The position numbers and the translations under genes were made by a program. DNA of 64,000 nt from Bolinopsis microptera. Its lineage: Eukaryota; Ctenophora; Tentaculata; Lobata; Bolinopsidae. This document shows, piece after piece, positions 1 to 11,111 of the stretch (position 1 is the stretch's first letter; every line of letters starts with the position of its first letter). The notes beneath the pieces were generated by a model. That model made no database searches and had not been told where the DNA came from. It saw nothing but the letters and a program-made list of their open reading frames with translations. The stretch covers positions 10,922,901-10,986,900 of the forward strand of contig NC_087082.1 in the NCBI RefSeq assembly GCF_026151205.1. The letters run 5' to 3'.

Positions 1-475
1 TTAAACACAACGTAATTACCACAAAATCGATCAAAATGCCGTTCCAACAAGCATTGCACGTGCACGTGCGCATTCCAACACCGTTGCTATGCAACCTTTT
101 TATTTTTACCTAACTTCCTATTTCTCGTCCAATTTGCACATGGGCGGTCGTACATACAGACACAGACAAAAATAATCTTTCGAATTATGTTATACTAGAA
201 AGCCCGTGGTAACAGGGACGAAGCTAGTAGTATTCTTTGAAATAAATTTTTAATCGCATCAAAAAATATCCATCTCAACCGAAGATACAGCCGATTTAAA
301 TATAAAACACTTTAAACACAACGTAATTACCACAAAACCGATCAAAATGACGTTAAAACAATCTTTGCACGTGCATGTGTGCATTAAAACACCGTTGCTA
401 TGGAACCTTTTGGTTGTTACCTAAATTCATATTTTTCGTTTGATTTGCTGTTATATTATTATGCTATTGTTTTCC
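1..475. repeat. dispersed repeat, two direct copies
   Basis: About 160 bp at 1-160 recurs at 312-470 in the same orientation, with scattered substitutions; both begin with TTAAACACAACGTAATTACC. The segment between them (about 193-300, starting ACTAGAAAGCCCGTGG) recurs near 36128-36232 with a near-identical core (CATCGCATCAAAAAATATCC-like). No coding potential is seen. It is an interspersed family of unknown class. Confidence 0.7.
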
Positions 476-916
476 CTGGCGCGCCTATCACTCCCTAATC
501 TAACTAGACTAACGAGCTAGTTAACGAATTTATGACATAAACTATCTTTCATATGTAACAATACAGTTAACACCAAAAAAAATGCATTGTCAACATGAAA
601 AGCTGTGCTTGTATGTATCACTGCTGTTAACTCCTGCTAAGTTGAGATGTATAGAATTGATTTTTTCTTCAGTTCTTGTTGTTTTATGTAATTGAAAACA
701 ATTCGACAACGATAAAAACTCTGTGTCAAGGTCACGTGACAAAACCGAAACGTAACAATAGCTTTGAGTTTGTCTGTTGGCCTACCAACGAGATATACGT
801 ACCTCGTACTGATACAAGAAGACGAACGAATAGGAATTTAGTCTAGAATTTATTACATTCCATCTTGAAATTCCTTTGTTGAGCAGAACGAGCTTAGATC
901 GTATTATTCTGACACT
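476..916. other. AT-rich spacer upstream of the VWC gene
   Basis: No gene, RNA or clear repeat is recognised here. It should hold the promoter and 5' leader of the VWC gene, but no TATA box or initiator can be defended. Confidence 0.4.
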
Positions 917-3900
917 ATGTTGGTTCAGTTTGCTATTTCTTTGATTGGTATTTGCCTGTTCACGAATCCCGTGATAAGGGCTAACCCAGTGGGGGCTAGC
1001 CAAGTGGGCTGCAGCCATGATGGACGTGCTTACAATGTTGGCGAAACCATTGTTATTGATTGCGACAACTGTGTTTGTGAACCAGGTTAATTGAGAATTG
1101 TAAAAATAAAATAATTATTTTTGGGTTGTATTTGAAAAAGGTTAACGGGTGATACTCGTAAAATATTTGTTCCATATATTACCGTCGACGAGTCCAACTT
1201 GGCGCGCGTCCTGGTAGGTTATAAATCTACAAGAAAAAGGCTATTATATATGAAAAATTACTAAATTAACAAGCCCGATATATAAAGCTAGCACTAGACG
1301 GCTATATGCAGTTTAATTCCACTTATTGATTTGGCTCCGTTGTTTGGTCCCCTGTTCCACAGCTGAGTAAACTGTAAGCTAGGAACCGACCGGTCTAGGG
1401 TTTTGGCTACCGGGCTGGAAATGGCCGGATATCAATCTATTTTTCAGTTTGCCGGATTTTTCCGGACCGGAACCGGGTGTGTAGAAGAAGAAATTAATTA
1501 ACCGCTTTTTAACCTCTATCATTTAACCAATTATTTATTTAATTTGGGTATATTTATAACATGACATGGTCCCGCAGCTGCTATTAGTATTTTACCCCGA
1601 AATCCAAACCTAAGGACCCAGCATGTTAATCGAACCGAAATAAAATGTCCAATTGTTATAAAAGCTATCCAAAATGTTTTAAGATTTCGACCTTGATTAA
1701 ATGTCAAAGAATTTAACATATTCCATAAAAGTTTTGAAACCTTCGATCTCAACTTTAAGCGACGATCCTTGTGTCGTCACTTCTAGTATAATTGCGTGTC
1801 GTATCGTACTCGATGCAAGCCAAAGAGCTTTAATACTTTGGTTTTGGCATCTAAAGTTAAGCTTACTGGCCTTTTTGCCTGACAGAAATTTACAAACTTT
1901 CCAAAATTACTCCATGGATAAAGTGTACATTTGATTGGAAGTCTAAAAACACTCAAACCATACAAATTTTGGGCTTCTCACGAGTAAAGTTTCCAAGGTA
2001 TAATACCAAACACATGGACATGTCTTCAAAGGATTTTCAGAACTGAGCAATCAGGAAGAATCAGAAATCAGTAGGAGAAAGAAGTTATCGAGAGAGAAGC
2101 AGGAGAGTTGAAGAGAGTTTAAGAACTGAGAAACCAGACAGAATTGAAAGTCGGCAGGGGAGAGAAGTTATCGAGAGAGGAGCAGAACAGAGTTAGAACA
2201 GAAAGAAAGGTGAGATTCAGTCTAGCATAAATAAGGCTGTGGACTGTGGAGGATATAGATGGTTTAGAGGCAGGTGACCCTAAGATTTCCGAGCTGGAGG
2301 ATGAATTAAGGAATTTCCGTTCAGCTGGTCCACATCTGCCAGGTGCCAGGCCTCCAAAACCGTCTTACTTTGAAACTGGGTAGAGTTTCATCAGATTTGT
2401 CAGGCGATTTAAGCATTTTATTCTGTGCGGGCATAGAGAAGGATCTGATGTTAGCAGTTACTGTTAGCACATATAATATGTTAGTATGTTGTCTTACATT
2501 CGTTGCGAATCTACCTGGGATAGGCTGCAGAAAATCTCTCTCAGGCCGGACGAGAGATGTAATTTTGATTTTCTATCACAGAGGAGATATTTCCTGCTAC
2601 TCAATGATGGGCCTTTTGAACTGAGCTCATGTCATTGTGTCAGTTAGCTGGTGAGCAACAGTTCACTGCACGTAATACGTATAGAGGAGCTTGATTCAAA
2701 GGCTGTATACGACTCCGAGTGTGAGAGAGACAGTAGTTGTTTGCAGGTTCTTATTGTAGGAGCATGTGACGTGGCTGTAAGGAGCAAATTATATGAAACG
2801 GGTGACCGACAACTGAACCCAATTGAACCTAGTTCCCACGCAGTTAACAGGCACCCAATCAGCTTAATTGGGTGACCAGTCAGCTTAAATCCCAAAACGA
2901 CAACTGAACCCAGGTCAGTGGATCGTATCCTTTTTGGCACGCTTCGTGAACAGGTTAGCTTGTTAGATCAGATCTCGCGATCGAAAGGCACCTGAGACTT
3001 TGTCATCTATTAGTACGCTTGTTATACAGATCGGATCAAAACATAAGGAATAGAGATGGTGGTCACAGTATCAAATCATGATAAAGGTGAATACTGATTG
3101 TATCACGTTAGCTGACAGTGGTGAATCAGGTAGTTTCACTCACGCCCAGGATACGATTTTTGCTGTAAATAACTCTGAACTTGTTGACCAGCGAGTTAGA
3201 ATTATACAGCAGCATAGCAAACACGTGACCATGCGATGACGAGCACAAGGCAGGCAAATTACCGTCCTGACTATCCTCCTTCCAACGCACAGGCCGTCCA
3301 TGGACCCCAAATCTGGTTATCAATCGTTTTAGGAGTGGTATGAGAAATATTAGGGGTCGTTCACATATTATAACGTACCTTAAGAACGACAAATTTAGTC
3401 ACAATTTTAACTAAGATTTTTGTAAACCAAATTTATTGTGACTAAATTTTTCGGCATAAATAGAGCATATATTGATTTACGTACTTTAGTTCGACACGCA
3501 CTATAGTTCGACAATTTAAGTTCGCCAGATATCACCCCTGTCGAACTTCGGTACGTGTCGAACTAGAGTCCAGGTAGCGTACTCTAGTTCGACAAATAAT
3601 TTCTGCTTGTTATCCAACGGTTATCGCCGGGTCCTCATCATAGGATCACAGGGTTCAATGGCAGATTAAAAATTTGCTGACATCTTGCAACCAGCCGTTA
3701 GAAATTCCGGAACCTTTCAGTATCTTACAGGAAAATAGATTGATATCCGACTGTTTCCGGTTCAGCAGCCAAATCTCTAGACCGGTACTCGGTTACTAGT
3801 CGTTTGTGATAATGTAAAGTGTGGTATGTGGTAGATATTTATATAGCGTACTCTTAGAGTACGCTTTATAAATATCTCGTACTCTGTTTTATAGATCTAG

Positions 3901-5701
3901 ATTGTAGAGTACGGTACTCTACAATCTAGATCTCGTTGCTTGAGATCGGAGATTTCAACGTACGTGTCGAACTTGAGTCCAGGTAGCGCACTTTAGTTCG
4001 ACAGAGTCGAACCTTATATTAGGGTTTGCCGAACTATAGTAAGTGTCGAACTTGAGTATGTGTACCCATATATGACATATTGAGCTTACATTGTTTATAA
4101 TTAATATAATGACATCACCGTTCCTACTGCTGAACTACTTTGAAGTTTGACTATTACACGTGTAATCCACTGCTTTTATGCTTTCACATTCTTTTACGTT
4201 TTTGTACTGCAAAAATCAAATGAATGGAATGTAAAATGGTCTCAAAAACTAAAAGTCAAAAAATTTGACTTCAATTGTTGCAGACTAAAAATGTGCGAAA
4301 TTTGTGACTAAAATTATGGTAACCAATATTTTTGTAACCAAATTTATTGTGAACCAAATTTATGGGCCTTACCACCTCCGTTATCAACCGTAATCAAGAC
4401 CCACCACCCCCCCCCCCCCCCCCCCCCTCCTGTCAGCAAAATTACGTAATCATAGCCTGACTTATCGCTCGTGGGAGGCACCCGACAACCAGTACCATGA
4501 GCCCAACTCCATTTTAAATTAGCAAAATTGGAAAAAAAATTACTATGCGAAAACAAACGGCTATCATGGCGCCCTGCTAACTCGTACTCCGTTTTATAGA
4601 TCTAGGTTATAGAGTATGCTATATTGACTACATAAAACATATGATATAATTACATACGACTAGAAACCGAGTTCCGGAACCGGATTAACAATTAAGCCGA
4701 ATATCCTGTCACTTCTTACTGTAAACAGGGATTGGTCAACTGGAGGCGTCCTGTGGCGAACTGCTCTCTATAAATATAATACTACAGCAATACTATCTTC
4801 ACAAAGAAAACTTTGAACTTATTGGTAATTTCAGGGTTGATCGTGTGCCCGAAGGAACCATCCTGTCCCCGAAAGTGTTTCTTCAAAGGAAACCACCACC
4901 AGGATGGAGATAGTTGGAGAGACAATGGCACGTGCGATACGTGTTCTTGTAACGACGGGACTGTTGTTTGTATCAACAAAGATGTAAGTATGTGAATAAA
5001 TAATCCTTATCTTGCTAGCACTTGATATCCGAGATAAGCAGATCACATTTGATGTCGTTGGTGCGTTCTATGAGGTATCAACATCGGGCCCTGAGAAAGA
5101 TCAATAACTGACATTATTAATAACACAACTCCAACACAACAACTAACACAACTAACACAACTAACACAACTCCAACAGTGCAGCAGCTCTTGTACCGTAA
5201 ACGGAAGGCACTACGATGTGGGAGAGATCTATGTTAAGAACTGTGAGAAATGTGAGTGTTTGGGTTACAACAAGGTCAAGTGTGACCATAATTTCTGTCC
5301 TTGTATCATTGGAAATGAAATCGTCCAGCATGGAGGTAAGTTCTATATTTATTTCCAGACAATGTTACATCGGCATAATTAAATAGGCGTAAATAATTAA
5401 AAGTGGGTGCTTTAGATTTGATCAGATTCGACCGAATCCACTACAGATTTGACAATTTACTATCGGTCGACGGACCAGCAAAGAGTGGCCTTTTCAAAAT
5501 TAATTTTACGCTACTGAACTCTGTACTCTGTATCAGGATTAGTCTTTAACTAATTTTTAACTTTAAAGATTGACATTTTCTGTTAACACTCGACTCATCC
5601 ACGCAGAGGATTATACAGATGTGACTGATGTTCGAGGAACACTGGTGTATATATGTACTGATGGGAGAATAAGCGAAATGAGTGATAATAGACATGGTTG
5701 A
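917..5701 (+). CDS. secreted VWC-domain cysteine-rich protein
   Basis: Four exons join in phase: 917-1085, 4835-4983, 5179-5335 and 5607-5701, giving 189 residues. All junctions are GT-AG, for example GATG|GTAAGTATG and GGAG|GTAAGTTC. The N-terminus (MLVQFAISLIGICLF) looks like a signal peptide. Three cysteine-rich modules follow, roughly one per exon, each of VWC type: C..GR.Y..GE, then C..C.C and a distal C. Examples are VGCSHDGRAYNVGE with DCDNCVCEP, TCDTCSCNDGTVVC, and CTVNGRHYDVGE with NCEKCECLG. The short acidic tail ends at TGA. VWC modules act outside cells, commonly binding BMP-type ligands or matrix; this protein's partner is unknown. Intron 1 is 3.7 kb and packed with repeats, so a further small exon could be hidden there. 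Confidence 0.8.
1375..1485. repeat. left arm of a long inverted repeat (intron 1)
   Basis: This stretch contains GGATATCAATCTATTTTTC and the CCGGTCTAG..TTTGGCT block. The same blocks occur in reverse complement at about 3700-3800 (GAAAATAGATTGATATCC and AGCCAAATCTCTAGACCGG). The arms are imperfect and enclose about 2.2 kb. Confidence 0.5.
2040..2640 (+). mobile_element. possible decayed retroelement, gag-like remnant
   Basis: A purine-rich block is present twice, about 90 bp apart (GAAGTTATCGAGAGAG near 2083 and 2163). Downstream, broken frames translate to a proline-rich stretch (GARPPKPSYFETG) and then S-F-I-R-F-V-R-R-F, which loosely resembles capsid-region text of retroelement Gag proteins. 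There are many stops and frame changes. The identification is tentative; it could be unrelated intron sequence. Confidence 0.25.
3475..4070. mobile_element. short inverted-repeat element with GTTCGACA ends
   Basis: The left end (ACGTACTTTAGTTCGACA, then ACTATAGTTCGAC) matches the reverse complement of the right end (TGTCGAACTTGAGTATGTGT preceded by GCCGAACTATAGT). The motif TAGTTCGACA or its complement recurs inside at about 3535-3595 and 3960-4035. There is no coding sequence, so it looks like a non-autonomous DNA transposon. No certain target-site duplication was found. Confidence 0.5.
3893..3933. repeat. perfect palindrome, 20-bp arms, 1-bp spacer
   Basis: AGATCTAGATTGTAGAGTAC at 3893-3912 is followed by one G and then its exact reverse complement at 3914-3933. 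A related half-site (TTTTATAGATCTAGGTTATAGAG) lies near 4592-4615. It sits inside the GTTCGACA element, so it is probably part of that element rather than a gene control site. Confidence 0.85.
4080..4200 (-). repeat. dispersed repeat copy A
   Basis: About 115 bp here matches, in reverse complement, the sequence at about 29268-29385. Shared blocks include TTAATATAATGACATCACCG and ATTACACGTGTAATCCACTG. One copy is in intron 1 of the VWC gene, the other in the intron of the kizuna-like gene. It is a mobile-repeat family of unknown class. Confidence 0.7.
4405..4430. repeat. poly-C tract
   Basis: An uninterrupted C run of about 23 bases, in intron 1 of the VWC gene. Long C/G runs recur at 23130, 24310, 30742, 31960 and 58742, several of them at the ends of mobile elements. 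Confidence 0.9.
5120..5178 (+). repeat. short tandem repeat next to a splice acceptor
   Basis: Repeats of AACTAACAC/AACTCCAAC run directly into the acceptor TCCAACAG of VWC exon 3. The array supplies an A/C-rich, T-poor region where a polypyrimidine tract is expected. Confidence 0.7.
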
Positions 5702-7913
5702 AGAGTGCTAGGGATTTGACTGATGGACAGATTTAATCTACATTATTAACTGCATGTGTAGTGAGATGTAGGGAATAGATACATAATTAACAATAATTAT
5801 TACAAATATTTTTCGAATTAATTCAAAGTTTGTACCTTTCTTTTTGGTTCTACTGTTATTTTAAAAGCTTCCAGGCACGCGCATTCCTTGCCCCGTTAGT
5901 TACCTGTCCTTCCAAAATTAAACTAGCAGTCAAGGACAAAAAGTCATACACCAAATGGGCATTATATTTTATGAATTGTTTTACATCTTTTTATTCTGTA
6001 AAAATGTGCTAAAATTAAATGTCTTCTTTCATTGAAATTTCTTGTTTCATTGAAAAACATTTACCTCGACTATGACAGTCTATAAGATACCAAATATCGG
6101 ACCGGAGAATGGGAAGAGAGTGGCAAATTAAAAATGAATTGAGTCACGGAATGGGGGAGATCAAAGGCAACATGTAAGTGCGATGGGTGTGGAATGAGGA
6201 ATCGCACTATTGACCTAATACCGCACTTTTCTGCACCATTGATAGATATTCGTTCTATCAGATTTGTGCACTTTGTACTGCTGTCTACGATTACAAAAGA
6301 TCCCTTAACATATCGAATTTGAGTCAATAAAGTTACGTGCAGATAATATAATTTGCAGGCATTTTAGCTTGTAGTCAATGTATAAACATATTTTTTGAAT
6401 TTGATGTTGTAAAACTACCCCCAGTTATCCTACACATATAATTGTAAAAGCTTCTATGAGGGTGATAAGGTCATACTAGAATTTTACATCTGGAATTGTC
6501 AGGAAACTTGGTGTCATACATTAACTTTGTAACACATCATTTGATGTGCTAAACTAAACAATCGTGTAATGCAACACAACGTTATAATATTTTCCGGGAA
6601 TTATATGCACTAAAACTCGTGGACACTGAGAGCTGATAATTTGCATATATTTCCTGCAAGAGAAGCGAAGGTATTATCAGCACAAACTGCGAGTCACCTC
6701 AGACTGACTGGCGGGAAGTTTTATAAAAATAATAATAATCATCGCCCGTAGCCCTCAAAAGCCAAGGTATTATTGTATTATAATACTACACTGTTGAAAA
6801 ATCCAACCTGAGAGTACCTAAAAGCTGCAAATTTAGCGCATTGTTCAGTTTAATCGCGTTTTTTCCTCCAAATTTGCCAAACATAAAACACTAAAACAGA
6901 TGCGGGATCGCACTATTTGAAAACTTTTACAGCACCTATATATATAATATATACAGCTGTGGTTTTCTCTTCTAGCAAAAGGGTTCTACTAGCTGTTGCT
7001 ATATATATATATATAAGTCTAACCTGTCCAAGCTAGAGAGCCATGGCAGGGGCAGCAGGCAAGGCCCGGACCAAAACACACTGAACCGACTGGGTAAATA
7101 AAATAACGATAGAGACACAATAGAAACCATAATAAGGGTATAAAGATAATAGAAAGGAGGGACAAACCGGGGCCCCTCCACGGGCCGAAGAGTATGGAGT
7201 TATCGCACCTATTAGATGTTCTCTGCAACTTTAACTTCTAGCAACAACATTTTTTAGTATCTTAGAATTATATATAAAGGAAACTGATTAAGAATGGGTT
7301 TCTTGAGTAGTAACCCGTGCCTACAGCCGGGACTTCACTATCGCAGTTGAAATTGAAAAGAATAAACCCGCTTGGCGCTTATTACCGTATATTCGAAAAC
7401 ACACATTAAATTTTCCTAGTTAAAACGGTGCGAAAGTATGAAATCGCTCTGTCCAAACACACCGCAATTTAATTCTGAGTGCCCCTCGTATATCTTATAC
7501 TAATACTTGATAGCCAATCTTGAGGTACACTCCCAAATTACATAATTATATCGCAAATCTGTTATGGGGGAGAGAGCGAGAGTGGTAGAGAGGGAGAGTA
7601 CGTGAGACACTTTAGTATCACAATATGGGTCACAAAATGATCAATTAAACCACTTACCACCGGCCGATCTAAAAAAACCTTAATCATTTGGCTTGGTCAG
7701 AGTTTTGTCGGCACTATACCGAAAAAAACCAGAACCGTAACTTTCGGAAATTACAGACGAACGAACACACATCTTGAGATTATTAGTATAGATACCCAAA
7801 TCAATAGAGCTGCAAATATTAACCTGTTGAGCATTGCCAAGAAACACTTTAACTTGTTTTTGATTCGAGGGGGTCTAATTTTCCTTTTCGGGGCTAATGT
7901 TAAAGGACCAGTT
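5702..7913. other. intergenic, no gene recognised
   Basis: AT-rich DNA with short open frames only. It contains a TA dinucleotide run near 7000-7015 and no recognisable protein, RNA gene or complete mobile element. Confidence 0.5.
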
Positions 7914-10024
7914 AACTAAAAAAAAAGTTATCCTCATATTTTGACAGATTGTGACAAATAGCAAACTAAGCAACGAGTCGAAATTCCTAAATCTCTAACT
8001 GCTCTCTAACGCGTGTAAATAGCGTTTGTATTATTTTGGCGATGACGTCATAAAGTCCCTCTTGCGCGCAGAGTAGCTCGTGAGACTGTATTTTACAGGT
8101 AAAAAATGGACATAATACAATCTTTTCCCCCGAATAACTCGAAAAGTAAGTAATTTAGGGTACATGTTGCTTCATAAGTTGTATATAAACATGGCCATTC
8201 TGCACAATTTGCACACATTCAAAAACCTTTAGGGCCTTCATAGCCCAATTAACCAGATACCCATAGTTTTGCATGATTTCTGGAACCGAAAATCAGTTTT
8301 TCGCCAATAACTGAAAAAGTAAGCACTTTAAGGCATATGTTTGTTCGCAAGTCATATATTAATATGCTAATTGCGGTTCTTTTGCATCCTGTCTGAAGAC
8401 TCCATCACGATCATATCGAAAATGGGCTTAGCACCACGCCCAAAATGGTTTTTGGCGAATTTATCGAAAAGTAAGGATTTTAGGCCATGTGTTGCTCAAT
8501 AACTCCTATATAAACATGCATATGCGGCTTCGTTCAAGCCTATTTTGAAGTCTCTACGACCTTCAGAAGCAAGGGGTCGGTTACGTTATTGGGTCAATAA
8601 TGGCGTGGCCCTCCTGGGTTTTCTCCACGGTCAAAAAAATGTCTCCAAACGAAAATCGTTTAATCATAACTTCGGGAAGGTCTGTGCAAAGTTTCGTGAG
8701 TATTAGAACATTTGCAGGTTCATTTCCATAAATGTCCATAAATGACTGGACTACACATTACACAACTTTAGAGTTAACTTTAGAGAAACTCATAAGTCAT
8801 TTATCTCAAATTAAGCTGTTAGTGTCCATGATCAACCTCTGGCGACAATGTTTTACGTGAAATGTAAAAATCAGGAGTAATATAAAAAAGGTATTTTTAG
8901 ATTAAAGTGCTAGCTCATAGTTTTAGAATTGTATAGATTAACGTTGGTCATTTAGCCATCTAACAATCGATATGGCCAGAGAATAATAGGGTCTTGGAAA
9001 TTCTATAGTTGTTCAGTGGGTCGATCGACTGAACACGTTTGCACTTGGTATTTAAACTTACCAGTAGTTTATTTATGTTATGCACCGATGATAATGCAAT
9101 TAGGATAACAACTAGGTAAGCCGGAAGTCTAATTCAAAACACACCTCACACCGTACACACCTCCAATCAGTAATTTTACTATTTGGTAGACCGGGTATTT
9201 TGGCGGGAATTCTGTTCCCACGGCACTGTTCTGATAGAAGCTACTTCTACTAATGGTCCCAGAGGAACGGCCGTAAAGTAGCCAGACTTCTTGTCTCCTG
9301 TACTGGCAGACACTTGCAGATTAAAGTTAGAAATTTCGCTATGCTATAAATATAATTGCTCTCGGAATTGAACAAACTCCTACTTATAATTTATAACTTA
9401 TCTGTATCCTTTCTAAATTCGTTAGAGTTTCATGGACTGGGGAAAAATAATCGGTACAGTCTCCCTGCTTGTGTAATTAAGCAATGAAAACAATCCAAAA
9501 TTATCACATATGCTAGTCCCCTGCTACACGGCATGTAAACAGGGCTTGGCTAGTTAGAGGCGGTCCGTGTAGGCCTTACATTGTGCTTTCAGCAATACTC
9601 ATAAGTTGTAATAGCAGAAACTTTCTAACCGTACATTCACCCGCCACTGTTCAAGAACCTATATCACTGTTTAAAATCATGACGTGAGCACTGTTCATCC
9701 AATCAGCTATTCCTTTAGTTAGGATGATAGCCAAAACTATAAGGATTTTGGAGAACTAGGGTAATAGTCATAATTCTAAAATTTGAGTGAGTTACACGTG
9801 TTTTATTGACGATGATAAACATTTGTAATGTAAATTACGCTATGCAAGCGCGCACTGAGGGACTTTATGACGTCACGAGGCCACAGCTTATTATTGCAAT
9901 AACACGCGTTACACGTACGCTAGAGAGTTGGTTCTTTCGGCGATACGATTCTTTACCAGTTTGTCACAGCTGATTTAAATCTTAGCCAAATTAGAGACTA
10001 CAAATTTTTCAGTTAACTGGTCCT
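7914..10024. mobile_element. 2.1 kb inverted-repeat element flanked by TTAA
   Basis: The ends are AGGACCAGTTAACT and its exact complement AGTTAACTGGTCCT, each flanked by TTAA (7910-7913 and 10025-10028). Similarity between the arms extends about 190 bp inward, including TGACGTCATAAAGTCCCTC near 8043 and GAGGGACTTTATGACGTCA near 9857. A TTAA target is typical of piggyBac-type transposons, so a non-autonomous relative is the best guess. No transposase is visible. Three imperfect copies of a block of about 165 bp, with AAAAGTAAG.. cores, lie near 8140, 8310 and 8468. Confidence 0.6.
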
Positions 10025-10028
10025 TTAA

Positions 10029-11111
10029 TCTCAAACAATATGCACAGACATATGTCAGTGTTTCAAATACAGATATGATATTATCTCTATAATTTGATTA
10101 CTTCGCATTTTGTGAATGTTTTGTCGGGAGAAATTCTTTGTCCCATCCAAACGAATTACCCTAAAAGTTTAACAACTAAAAGATACAGGGGTGATTAAAT
10201 GGGACGTGATCATGAGAAAACTCGACACTTTATTTTGACTCGAAAATTATTCGTTTGTATAATGTAATTTAGTGTAAAAAATAACTTTTAAATGTATCTA
10301 ACTTTCATGACACTATGTGAAGAAGTTGCTTCCAACGTTATTCCAAGGCTCGCCAATTAATTGATATTTTCCGGTCACTTGTCATCATTAAATTCGAATG
10401 GTATAAACATAATTAGCTTTTTTGTTAAACTTGATGTGCGCGATTCATTTTGCAATGTTTTCTCATTCTATTAATTCATAATTGCAAGTAATTAAGATTA
10501 AACATTTTAAAATTGTGTTTATTTTATCGACAATCTTTCGATATATTGCTTTTGATTTTTGAATGAATAACCTTTGATTCATTTATCCATAATACACTTA
10601 AAGTTAACGATTAATATTCATTGTACATATTATTATAGTTTGAAACGCACATACAAAAATTAGTTGAAAAAACACAGTTCAATCCATTCAGTGTGACAGA
10701 AGTTGTTTGTAAATGATGATACAATCATTTCTTTATTCATTTATGAAATAGGAACCGCCAAAACAGCTAATATTTCTATATGGGCAGTATGAAAATGCAA
10801 GTTTGCTCTTCAACAATATATTAATCGCTCCGAAATAGTACTATACCGGAAGTGCCCTTATTAGTTATTCATCACTAGAGAATTCGACGTAATTAAATGT
10901 TAGTTCATGAGCATTCTTGCATAATATTTTATTAATCATGATTATTTATATCAATACATTTTTGTTCAACAGTTGAGGTAGTTGATATTTTTTATGACAA
11001 ATTGTTCTGTATCAATTAACTTTTCCTATCTTTTATAAATGTCTTTACCACCTCCGAAGTTTTTGTTGTAGATATCTAAGCAACGACGAGAGTTGGTGCC
11101 AGTGGCTAACA
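10029..11111. other. AT-rich intergenic DNA upstream of GPCR 1
   Basis: No coding region is recognised. The last part contains a strong acceptor-like site, TTTTTGTTGTAG, at about 11060-11071. It lies 40 nt before the proposed GPCR 1 start and could be a 5' leader acceptor. Confidence 0.4.

Noticed and set aside
4344-4556. Minus-strand frame with a polyglycine run
   Set aside because: It is a translation of the poly-C tract; no start context, splice sites or homology.
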